This document shows, piece by piece, positions 47,899 through 57,724 of a stretch of DNA of 64,000 nt (its first letter is position 1; the number at the start of each line of letters is the position of its first letter). Origin of the DNA: Neolentinus lepideus HHB14362 ss-1 (lineage: Eukaryota > Basidiomycota > Agaricomycetes > Gloeophyllales > Gloeophyllaceae); contig KV425552.1 in the NCBI GenBank assembly GCA_001632425.1, forward strand, positions 66,899-130,898, read 5' to 3'. The position numbers were made by a program, and so were the translations under genes. Under the pieces are notes generated by a model. That model saw only the letters and a list, made by a program, of their open reading frames with translations, searched no databases and was not told where the DNA came from.

Positions 47899-48719
47899 GG
47901 TCGACGACGGCAGACCTGAGCCCGGCGCCGAGGGCGAACGGGCCGAGTATCCCACACTTGCTGACGACTAAAAAGTGCAAGATAAATGAAACAGAAGAGT
48001 AAGAGGGAACGATGTCATAACATGTTACATCTACATACTTGTTTATTCCAATACAGCTTTCGTTGTCTATCCAGATCATATGTCTGTGATAGGTGAAGTG
48101 CATTATCTCCGTTACAGCCATTAAGGCATCTGAGGATGATGGATGAGGGAGAGAAAGGAAGGGACAGAGTTCTGGTCAGATACTGCACTTATATACGTGA
48201 GGAGGAAGGTGATTAGCTACACCCACTTATGACGTAACGCGTGTCATTGTTGTCGAAATGCTGGCTGCTCGAAACTGCTGTTCCGTATTTAGTAATCTGC
48301 CTACCCAAACAGGCCAGCGCACCGAAGCCGGACGAGCCTTTCAATTTATCGACGGACTGAAGACATAGCTGTCATCCCATATGTTAATGAAATAAATTAG
48401 GTCCGACTATAAAATACATAGATCAAATTTCTCCGTAAATATTGTATCTCTATAGTACATCTGTGCCACACAACTTATAAGTTGAAGTATATATTGAATA
48501 CCATCCTGGCCTCTTACGCACAAGCAATAGAGGCAAGTAAAATAATCTCATTGGCACTCTTGTATCACTGGAGCGGGAACCGCGGTCTACCGATGGAGAC
48601 GTGAGATCGCTTTCGGGACCGCTCGCCGCTCCTACACGTACCTCGCTCATAGTATGTACACCCGCATTATGAGGAAGCGTCATTATCTTCAGACAAGCAA
48701 AAGAATCAGATGGTCCGAT
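47899..48719. other. Promoter side of the enoyl reductase gene, no gene seen
   Basis: Upstream region of ETR1 plus AT-rich spacer. Only short frames. Confidence 0.45.
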
Positions 48720-49669
48720 ATCACGGCTACGTTACCACGCACAGAACTCTTGGGTCCGAAATCCCACGACGTCCACTGCATCTCGAAAGCTTCCGTCTTC
48801 TCATGATGTCGGGTATTTAGGCTCGAGAGTAAACAGTTGGCGTAGACTGGTGATGGGTTTTGTCAGTCTTGATACGAGAGGACGGATGTAAATGGTGCTC
48901 ACGTCCACTGCGAATCTCTACAAATCCTAGGAACAGCAGGTCCGTCCTTCTCCACCAACACTACCATCCTGCGTCAGTTCAGAATGCGACAGAGGGCAAA
49001 ATTATGTCGTACTAGGACAAGAGACAGGACGGCGAAGACACTGAGGCATCGACTGTTAGAGAGATTTGTAATCCCAGACGTGTCCACGAGACGAACCAAT
49101 TGAATATCCCCGTGCCCGACACATAGACCGTCCATATCTGCACCGCGCCAGCTACGCTGAATGTCACACTTGTGAACCTAGTCAGTTACTGTCCTCATTA
49201 GCCCCAACAGCTCACTCACTCATTCCTCTCCTTGCGGGTTCCATGCAAACTGTCGACCATTAATACAGGTTGCATGATGTCGACTGCAATATCTAAAGCA
49301 ATTGAAAGGGACACGAGTATCTTTCTGCAGGTGTTATTTGGTAGTCTTGCAAGGATTGGTGAGGTGAGCACTTACGGAGATGGTCTCTGAGCTTCGAAAG
49401 GCGCTCCAGCGGGACAGGTTGTACCTTACGTCGGTGTCAGATTCCGCAGGTGCAGGATCAGAGAGCGCTCACCCGTAAGACATCGCAGCTACCACAGCCG
49501 TGGGGAAAGAGCATGAGTCGACTATCACGTAAGGAGTCTCGATTTTCATACCAATCCCAAATACTAAAGCCTGAAGTATAAGGCGGGTTAAACCATCGAT
49601 GTTCGTAGGAAGCTTACCCGAGGATGAGAGACCCATCAGACCTGTTAAAAAGGCTAGAGACCCTCTCAC
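48720..49669 (-). pseudogene. Uncertain multi-exon membrane protein, possibly DUF6534-like
   Basis: Minus-strand segments bounded by splice-like sites are hydrophobic. They include LTRLILQALVFGIGMKIETP (from the 49469-49669 frame), KILVSLSIALDIAVDIMQPV followed by SLHGTRKERNE, VTFSVAGAVQIWTVYVSG, and near the end VYANCLLSSLNTRHHEKTEA. The last recalls the LYxNSLLASLNxR end of DUF6534 proteins. I could not join the pieces into one frame, and the order of segments is not fully typical, so either the gene is degenerate or my splicing is wrong. No function is offered. Confidence 0.3.
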
Positions 49670-51240
49670 ACGGTCGTCTATTTATCGATCAGGAAACAGT
49701 GCTGCATACAGCAAGCGCGAGATCGACTCACTGCACCAAATCCTCCACGCATAACAGCTGAGGATCCAGTCTAGTTTTGCAAAGTATATAGTATATGTAT
49801 TATAACGAACCCGTGAACAATAGCCCCAGATAGTAGCTATACGCGAGTTAGCTTAGAGCTGTTATCGTCTAAATGTAAAAGCACACATACTGCTAGGATT
49901 GTATGCATCTCCGGAGTGTCATCGTTAGCTGCCACCCTCTGTCCAACAGAAGCCATCCACTCACGAGGATGACACTGAGACAATGCTGTTCAATCATTGC
50001 AGCTCTGAGCAAGAATGGCTTTGTGCTCTTACATGCTAATCTTATCCAGTTCCTCCAGGTTCAGGATCAGACATTGATAACACCACGCAATGCCGAGAGC
50101 CGTCTGGCCGGATTGCATTGCGCTGGTGATCCAGAGTGAATGCAGACGCAGGCGCGAAACCCGTAAAAGCTCACCATATTGCGGCCACCTACGGAATCCA
50201 CGAACACTATACTTCAGAGGAGGATACCACCAACGACTTTTGTACTCACCACACGCTTCTTAATCCAACAATTCTCCCAAAACTGCCGGTAATAGCTGAA
50301 CGCCTGGGTGAACGCAACGCCGTTGAGACTACCCATCCCACATCAGTTCACCTCCTCACCTCGAGACTCGTTCCAGCGCTCACCTAGCGGAGACGAACAA
50401 ACAAATGAATACTTTACCTGCCGAGTTCGAGACATCCATAATGCCTGTGCCAGTGGGCGACTAACGGCTGATCCGAACCGCAGGGCGGGTAGGGTATATA
50501 ATTGTGCGGACTAGAATAAAGCATCGACAGTAATGTGGCGCGGGCCTGGCACACAGCATCGGGCTGACACTAGAATTATTCCCAGAGTCCTGGTAATCGG
50601 GAGAGCCATGAACTAAATCCGGGATGACATAAGGGCGCCGTGTTCACTCTGATGCACTAGGCGATGGACTGGATGGACTATCTCTGTCGGCGCAGACCTA
50701 CAATGGCCATGGGATCTAACAAGGATGGATGGTCAATTCCGAACGGACACCGAAGTTGTTGATACTTCAGGTCAAAGCCTGAGAATGAATGATGCATCGA
50801 GCAGAAGAAAATTCGGTGTCTATATAAGCCAAGTTGCGCAGCATCACCTGGTACCGATCTCGATAGTTGCTGCCGATAGTCCACACTCGAATGAGGGGCT
50901 GTACTCAATAGAGCGTATTTGCAGCGCCCAAAAGTTTTGTCACTGCGGGAGTCCCACTCTTTGAGGACCTGCAAAATGTTGATCAAAATGGATATCCCAT
51001 ATAATTACTTTCGCAAAATATTCTGTCGTGGGAAAACTTAAATATTTAGAGAATGCTCAGTAGACTGGACAAAATATTATCCACAGCATTACCTTCAAGA
51101 TGACCACAATGATTAAATATAAACAGAATGGAAAAGAAGTAACAAAAGATTTGCTTTCAAAATCCATTTATGGAATGGATATATTTCAGGTTTGAGTAGC
51201 CGCCTAAGTGGCTATCCATACTTTTAATAATGTTCAGCCT
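49670..51240. other. Gene-free stretch
   Basis: Short frames only, no domain recognised. From about 50990 it becomes AT-rich leading into the foldback element. Confidence 0.4.
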
Positions 51241-51815
51241 TTTTAATTACATTATTATATAATATATTATTTCACATTTTGGTGTCATCCAAAAGTGAGT
51301 TGGAAAATATATATTCCTGACTCCGTCAAAATGTATTGCCCATTGATCGCCCAGTGATTGCCCGTTGACTGCCCAGTGATTGCCCGTTGACTGCCCAGTG
51401 ATTGCCCACTGACCGCCCACAAGAGCTATGCCCATGACAACTATGCTATGTAGTAATAGATAATAATGAATATGTACAACTAACCACTACCTTGGCAAGT
51501 ATTGAGCATCATGCAATTAGTGGGTGCTTATGGCGCAGCTGTGGGTGCTCTGTGGGCAATCACCGGGCAATCACCGGGCACTCTGTGGGTGGCCACTGGG
51601 CCCCCTATGGGCAATCACCGGGCGATCACTGGGCAATACATTCTGACTCAGTCCCAAATATATACTTTTTTATACTGTCAAAAGGTAATATATGGTATTA
51701 CATAATATAACACTTAAATAGCCCTTATGGTAATATATATAATTATTTACCATTTAAGAGTCGTCGCCCGGTGATTGCCCATAGGGGGCCCAGTAGAAGG
51801 GCGGCCACACCTCTG
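51241..51815. mobile_element. Foldback-type element with GC-rich minisatellite arms
   Basis: The left arm (51241-51420) runs from an AT-rich end through AAATATATATTCCTGACTC, AATGTATTGCCC and then repeats of GCCCAGTGATTGCCCGTTGACT. The right arm (about 51541-51720) is its inverted counterpart: repeats of GGGCAATCACCGGGCA, GGGCAATACATTCTGACTCA, ATATATACTTT, AT-rich end. A third partial arm in left orientation follows at about 51758-51815. The spacer is about 110 bp. The repeats happen to stay open and give peptides such as WAITGQSTGNHWAVNGQS, but these look like by-products of the repeat. Confidence 0.75.
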
Positions 51816-52059
51816 GATAGGTCAAGCGGAATGATTGCTGTATGTTCTACCTCGACATCTAGACTTCACTAACATGAGAAAGATGATGCAGACATGTCTG
51901 ATCGTTTACATACTCGGCTCATGCGCTCGCACAATCTCCCATCGGTACCGTCTTTGGGCAGATCGGGTCTCCTCGCGCAAAGTTGCCGTCGAGGTTCTAA
52001 TCAAGTCAGAGGTCAGCCTACTGTATGAAACTCAACAGAACCTCTAAACTCACTATATA

Positions 52060-52321
52060 GACACAGTGCGCGGCCGCGATTTTTCCCTCATACCTGTAAC
52101 AAGGAGGTTAGATTGGAAAGATCGTTTGATACAACCGTCAATACTCACCCACAGAACTTGTCGGTCGGAGTAGCCACGTCAACCAAGTCTAGCGTCTTGT
52201 TCAATGTACCGGCGTCTGAAGAACTCAAAGTCGCTGGTCACTGAGCGCATGTGAAGTCCTGCGCTTGAGACAGAATGGCCATGAGGAGGATGGAGGCAGC
52301 ACCGAAGAGCTTAGTATACAT
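52060..52321 (-). pseudogene. Small secreted protein relic
   Basis: Minus-strand ATG at 52321 gives MYTKLFGAASILLMAILSQA, a clean signal peptide, then QDFTCAQ and a TGA at 52238-52240. Reading on in the same frame gives PATLSSSDAGTLNKTLDLVD and VATPTDKFC up to a GTGAGT donor near 52150, then an exon with YEGKIAAAHCVYI. The continuity of a Cys-containing, secreted-type sequence through one stop suggests a recently inactivated small secreted protein. The family is unknown. An alternative is a 27-residue peptide gene ending at the TGA. Confidence 0.45.
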
Positions 52322-53103
52322 GATTGCTGGTTCTACCCATTCAGAGTCGGCGGGTTTTATAGACCTCGAAATCGGATGAACCAAGCAATTCCATTTCATT
52401 CTTACTAAAGAAGAACGACATCTGTCGGGGTCCAAATCCGCATCGATGCTAGATTCGACTGTCTCGGAAGTCAAGAAATATCATGAAAAGATAAATTGTA
52501 TGCCTTTATTTGAAGGAAGGGTCACTGTTCTGCGAGCAGTCATTGCCATCTTAGTCGACGCAGTACTTAGCTAACATGTAGACCGATGACAAGTGTCTTC
52601 TCGCCACCGCTCTAGTCGGTCTGCGTCTTTCCTGCGACGTCGGTGACACCGAACACTACCCTTCCACTTCAATAACTCGTTGCGAACAATGTAGCTGCTT
52701 CAAGGGGTAGCAGGTCCGACAATTCCGGACACAAAGCCATTGGGCTGAGCGGGTAGCATAGCTAGTGTCGTCTGAGCTTGATGCGCAGGTTTCACGACCG
52801 AAACCTCACGCAGGAACTAAGCGGAAGGTAATGGAGGAGGGTGCCATAGCGTTAGCAGCGGGGGGGAAAGCAAAGAAAATGTATTATTTTGACACCGTGT
52901 GCCACCACGTGCTCAGATTGCCTTCAACATAAATATTGCTCACGGTCTGAAGACAATATCTTCGTGGATTATCTCAGTCTGAGGACATGTGCGACTTTGT
53001 CATATGAGACGTAGGAAGGAGAAAAGGTACGCTCATCTGCGACTCTCTGTCAATGTTGGCAAACTTGACAGCGAATTGACCAGATTCAAACTTTTGCATA
53101 GCA
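52322..53103. other. Divergent intergenic region
   Basis: Lies between the secreted-protein relic (minus) and the SANT protein gene (plus). No gene recognised. Confidence 0.45.
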
Positions 53104-55537
53104 ATGAGCCATGATTCGGCGGAGGACGAGACGAAAGTAAACCAAAGATATCTATCTCAGTATCTCTCTCATCTGAAGCATGTACGAGACCATCTTTCGG
53201 GTAACGATGGGTTACAAATACCGCCGTCCTATTTTGCGCCCTCAAGTTACTGGACTTCGTCTGAGAAGGAGAAGTTCTTCCATGCGCTGTGCGTGCATTC
53301 ACGTCTCAGGCCTGACCTCATTGCTGCCGAAATAGGCTCGAAAACTGTCGCTGACGTGTGTATCTACCTTGGCCTACTGGAACGTACGTTGTTGACTAGC
53401 AATGAGCCTCGCGCGGAACGGAAGGCAATTATGCTGGCAGCGGAAGTCTCGGACGAATGGATTACTTTTGAGGAAGAGCAGGCTGCTGCTATCCTATTTC
53501 ACGAAGCTATGTGGGAGGATATCGATAAGGCAGCTCAGAGGGAAGTAGAGTGCGAGGAGAAGCGAAAGGATATGAGGGCTCGCAGAGGTGAAGGTAGGAC
53601 CGGTGCCAACGAACGCGACAGAGAGGGCGAAAGGCAGCGACGAGAGCTGCACGACTTGTGGAAGGCTGAACAGGAGAGTGTGTGGGAAAGGCAGGATGCG
53701 CTCACATATCTTGATTATCCCCGGCTGAATGTGCTCGAAGCCATGCTACGTGAAGATGCGGAGAACATGGACGACCCCTCCGAAAATGAGGCCGAGATTG
53801 AGAAAGCCCTTCCACCACAAGCTACACCTGGTCCAGCAGTTCAGAGTTCCATCTGCGACGAAATGATCGACCCTGTTCTTTTGGCCCAGTCGCGTTCACA
53901 GACACCTGTAGTCGCGACGACTCAGGAAGAGTATCCTTCAGCTGATGCAGACGGTCCCGATGTCCCCGTTCCCGTGGATGAATCCGCGGCCCCTCCTCCT
54001 TTGCATACTTCTTTATCACCCGGCGCTCCTTCAGACCTTCCCCTTCCTTCGTCTGAGGATGCTTTAAAGCCCTCGGCCGACACAGGTCCCCAGCATTCTC
54101 CAGAAACTCGCCTGCTATCGCAAGCACCAGACGAGGCAATGGACGTATCCCTCTCTCCGCGCTCCCGTCGTCGCTACCATAAACGACTGTACATGCGGCG
54201 GAAGCGTGCGATGGCGGCGGGCACGAATGTCGTCGAGCATGTCGGCAAGCTAAAGCCTGGACCGAAGGGAGGAAGGAGTGGGAAGGCGACCAAGCGCGCC
54301 AGTCTGGACGCTCGACCGGCAGAATCGCAGGAGAAAGATGTTCCTATGGGTCAAAATGCAAGTAGTAATGTTAGCGCGCAATTGCTTCGTGAGGGAGAAG
54401 AACCTCCTATCCTGGAGCCACAAGCGGAGGCCCTGCGGTCGAGCCACCCAAGTGGCAAGACACTACCGTATAAGTTCAGAGGAGAACTAGCTGAGCTCGG
54501 GATCGACGCCGCATACCTCCGCGAGAATGAAATGGGTCTCCTCCATCTATCGGGCCTAGGCAAGCTAATGCGGTGCGTCTATTCAAAGTGGTGTCTGCTG
54601 TGTTCTGACTAATGAAGTCACCAATCGACAATAGATTGTATGGCTCGTTGGAGCCCGAGTCGGAAGGCAGCCCAGCTATTTCTGGGGAGACCATTCAATT
54701 TTTCCACGCGCATCTAGTAAATTTCGTAAGGGAAGTTGTTCAGCATGCCATCGTCTCCCGAGAGCAGGAGCTACAGCTGAAGCTGCATACAAAAGTTTGG
54801 AGAGTCACAGACGACCAGGTACGCCCCTCACGTGGTAATAATTAGAAACCAGATACTCACTACTGTGGAAGGTTGTCCCTAGGAACGTGGCGCATGCTCT
54901 GGAGCTGATGGGCGTCCGGCATACCGATAAAAGGACCGTCTTTCAAATACTGCTGGATCGTTATGGTGTTGCGAGTGACGCTAAGACTAAGGCGATGGAG
55001 AGGTGGAAGAAAAAGAAATCTGATCGGGCTGAACAGCTGAAGGCTTCTCGACGTCAGCACAGAGATGAGGAAGTCGAGAATGGTAATAGCCGAGACGATG
55101 AGGAGCGTGGGGAGGGTATGGATGGTCCTGAGTCGAGGATCCCGGAGACCGTCTCCCCCTCACTATCTTCGCTGCATCGAGAAGTTTATGCTCCGACGGT
55201 TCGGTTGCCGTTTGGTACGTCTAATCCCGTCTCTGGCCCCTACCCGAGGCAAGATAGTCGTTCGTTTTCGACCCCTGACGCGGACTGTCTAATGCCCGCT
55301 GAGACGGACGAGGACGCTTTGCTTGCGGAGTTGCATGAAGAGGAGCAACTGGATGAAGTGGATCAGATGATGGGTGAACAGTACGAAGAACGCTTGTGGG
55401 AGAAAATTAATCTAGACTCGGATGCTGGAGGAGACAGTAACTCTATGGACGAGGGGCATGGTACGTCTCTGCGGTTCAAAGAGCCGAATCCGAATTCGAG
55501 GATCAAGAGCCAGGTGTATGTTCTTGATAGTGATTAG
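53104..55537 (+). CDS. SANT plus histone-fold protein, Rrn5-like
   Basis: Three exons (53104-54572, 54635-54818, 54872-55537) give about 770 residues. The SANT/Myb-like part is YWTSSEKEKFFHALCVHSRL followed by RPDLIAAEIGSKTVADVCIY. Then come a charged coiled-coil-like stretch, a Pro/Ser-rich linker and a basic patch (RRRYHKRLYMRRKRAMAAG). A segment like a histone fold spans exons 2-3 (IQFFHAHLVNFVREVVQHAI and VVPRNVAHALELMGVRHTDK). The tail is acidic. A SANT domain plus histone-fold-like helices fits Rrn5, a subunit of the RNA polymerase I upstream activating factor. The acceptor at 54871 rather than the later TAG was chosen because only it keeps frame. Nuclear. The exact orthology is inferred. 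Confidence 0.75.
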
Positions 55538-55626
55538 ATAGGCCCGTCAGGTTTTCAAGATCTCAAAAGTAACATAACAGGTTCTGAGGACAACATATCG
55601 ATAGACCGTACTGATTGTACTGTGAT

Positions 55627-55669
55627 AGCTATAGATTCAAGTATAGTAGTTATACTTGAATCTATAGCT
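55627..55669. repeat. Perfect palindrome, 19-bp arms, 5-nt loop
   Basis: AGCTATAGATTCAAGTATA (55627-55645), loop GTAGT, exact reverse complement 55651-55669. It lies 90 bases after the stop of the Rrn5-like gene, probably within its 3' untranslated region. Confidence 0.95.
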
Positions 55670-55752
55670 TTCTCACCAATGTTCGGCCGAATTGCTTGTT
55701 TTACAGCCTCACATTCATTTTCCGTGTGATTCTCCTCCATTTGAGACTCGCC

Positions 55753-56000
55753 TTAGCGATGTTGTTTGCAAACTTGTTTGTCTGCGGTCTCAAGTCCTCC
55801 GGCGTGCCTCACGTCAAGTACTTCTGTGACTGCGGCATCAGAGGGAAAGTCGCCAAGGCGGGGAACGTTCATTCTTAGAGACAGCTTCGTCAGGTTTGGG
55901 ACGAGACGGCCACCTAATTGTGTCAAACAATGCAAGGCGTGGTCGGGCTGGAGGGTATATTCCTCTAGTTCGGTGATATGGGTGTGCCGTGACTTGCTTA
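55753..56000 (-). pseudogene. Possible F-box/LRR-type relic
   Basis: The minus frame reads CLTQLGGRLVPNLTKLSLRM followed by NVPRLGDFPSDAAVTEVLDV. This recalls the leucine-rich C-terminal half of basidiomycete F-box proteins. No F-box or complete frame was found. It may be a remnant related to the adjacent plus-strand F-box gene. Confidence 0.3.
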
Positions 56001-56371
56001 CGTAAGGCTGCGTCTTCGAGGGTTAATAATTCGCAAACACTGCCGGCTGTCATTATCTCGCACTTTCGTCCAGAAGCGCACTTCCTGTGGGAGCAGCCCA
56101 CCTACACGAGAAGGATATGCCTAAGTCTCCTGTGGGTCATCCTGATGACAGTAATAGTAAGTACACAGAATTGAATGATCTTATATCTCCAAATTGATCG
56201 TGGTGCTCCTCATTCTTAGCAGAATCTGGGTGCAGGTCGGCTCTTGCGGTGTCGACGGCTATTCAACTTTCTTCTGCTGTATGTGAACAATCTCGTTTTC
56301 CTAATCCATGGGGACATACTCAAATCTCGGCCTAGAACCACAGTATCACCAGGGAAATAAATGACTCAGGA

Positions 56372-57724
56372 GTGAGAGTTGCGTCTCCGATAGATCGACT
56401 GCCCGTCGAATTACTCTCCATGGTCTTTCTCGCCTGCATATCCCCGTTCTTCATGTGGGAACACACGTCCACTGAACAGTTCATGCCGTTAGTCCTGTCC
56501 CATGTCTGTCAACGATGGATGCAATGCGCTTGTTCCACCTCCTGGCTGTGGCGTACCTTGGGTGTTTGGTACCCCGACAACACCCAGTCAGGGACATCAT
56601 TATCTCGTCCAAAGCTGATGGGTTTGTCACTTCTAATGCAAGAGTATGCTTCCCGAGCAGGAGACCTACCTCTTTGCCTATCATTTACAGTCGACTGCGA
56701 TCCATCTGAGGAGGTTGAAGCATGCCTTCAGATTTTGAAGGAATTGGTGCCCCGTTGTGTATCGCTGACTCTAAGAGTCAGAAAGGCAACATGGGACAAG
56801 GTCTTCAATGCACCAGTTCGGTTACCGTTGCTTCAAAAAATATGTTACCACCAGGTTCCAGGCGCTTCCCTTGTACCCTTCTCACTCGAGCTGGTGACTG
56901 CACCGCAACTCAAGGAACTCGCTCTATGGTCACGCCACCAGCATGCACCGCTTGTGTTGGGATCCTTATGGTCGCGACTAACTTCGCTACAGCTGACATA
57001 TGTGGAGTTCGGTCCTACCCTCTTGGAAACACTCCAGCAATGCACATTATTGTCTGTTCTGCATCTTGGTATTCAATCCATCACTGGAGGGTCAATCTCT
57101 TCGGTCTCTCTTCCGAACTTGAAGATCCTCTCATTGAGATCTGATCACCGTGTACACCCTGTCCTTCTCGCTCTGCCCCGCATTCTTGCTCCGAATGTTC
57201 GGAATGTATCTCTATCAGAGCCGGCTGGAAATGCACGCGTTTGGGCTGCCTCTCTGGCATCTATTTGGGTCGACTCAGGGCATCGTCTGGAGCTGCTCGA
57301 CCTTGATAATGGCAGTGTTTTGTATAATACCCGTGGATTCAGTGCCTTGCTTAAGGCCGTCCCGTCTTTGCAGCTTCTTCGAATACAGGGTGTATACGGA
57401 CATGAATGCTCCCTGGACAACATTCTCCACTGTTTTATCTCAACAGAGGCAGAGGGTCATACCTTTCCTGTACCGCAACTTCGTTCGCTGCACCTGCGTC
57501 TCACAATTTGTCGGACAACCGGTCTCCCATCCAATAAGTCGGTTTGTACGGTGCTCAACCAGAGACGGCTTGTAGATGAATCCAGGTCTCCTCTATGTAC
57601 AAGACTAAATGACGCGAGCATTGTTATTCTAGATAACCAGAATCGGGAAAGTGCATGGCGCGTTGTAGACGGAGGGGAGATTACTATGGAAGTCGAGAGT
57701 GCTCATAACAATATTGTGGCCTAG
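56372..57724 (+). CDS. F-box protein (5' end incomplete)
   Basis: One long exon gives about 450 residues. The F-box itself is SPIDRLPVELLSMVFLACIS, followed by VLSHVCQRWMQCACSTSWLW, the typical basidiomycete F-box start. The rest is leucine-rich (LLQKICYHQVPGASLVPFSL, LTSLQLTYVEFGPTLLETLQ and similar), as in LRR-like substrate-binding halves. These proteins recruit targets to SCF ubiquitin ligases through Skp1. The open frame begins with GTG at 56372, which is not a plausible eukaryotic start, and an AG lies just before (CTCAG at 56366-56370). So a 5' exon must be joined from upstream, or the gene has lost its start. Confidence 0.75.
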   Translation: MRVASPIDRLPVELLSMVFLACISPFFMWEHTSTEQFMPLVLSHVCQRWMQCACSTSWLWRTLGVWYPDNTQSGTSLSRPKLMGLSLLMQEYASRAGDLPLCLSFTVDCDPSEEVEACLQILKELVPRCVSLTLRVRKATWDKVFNAPVRLPLLQKICYHQVPGASLVPFSLELVTAPQLKELALWSRHQHAPLVLGSLWSRLTSLQLTYVEFGPTLLETLQQCTLLSVLHLGIQSITGGSISSVSLPNLKILSLRSDHRVHPVLLALPRILAPNVRNVSLSEPAGNARVWAASLASIWVDSGHRLELLDLDNGSVLYNTRGFSALLKAVPSLQLLRIQGVYGHECSLDNILHCFISTEAEGHTFPVPQLRSLHLRLTICRTTGLPSNKSVCTVLNQRRLVDESRSPLCTRLNDASIVILDNQNRESAWRVVDGGEITMEVESAHNNIVA

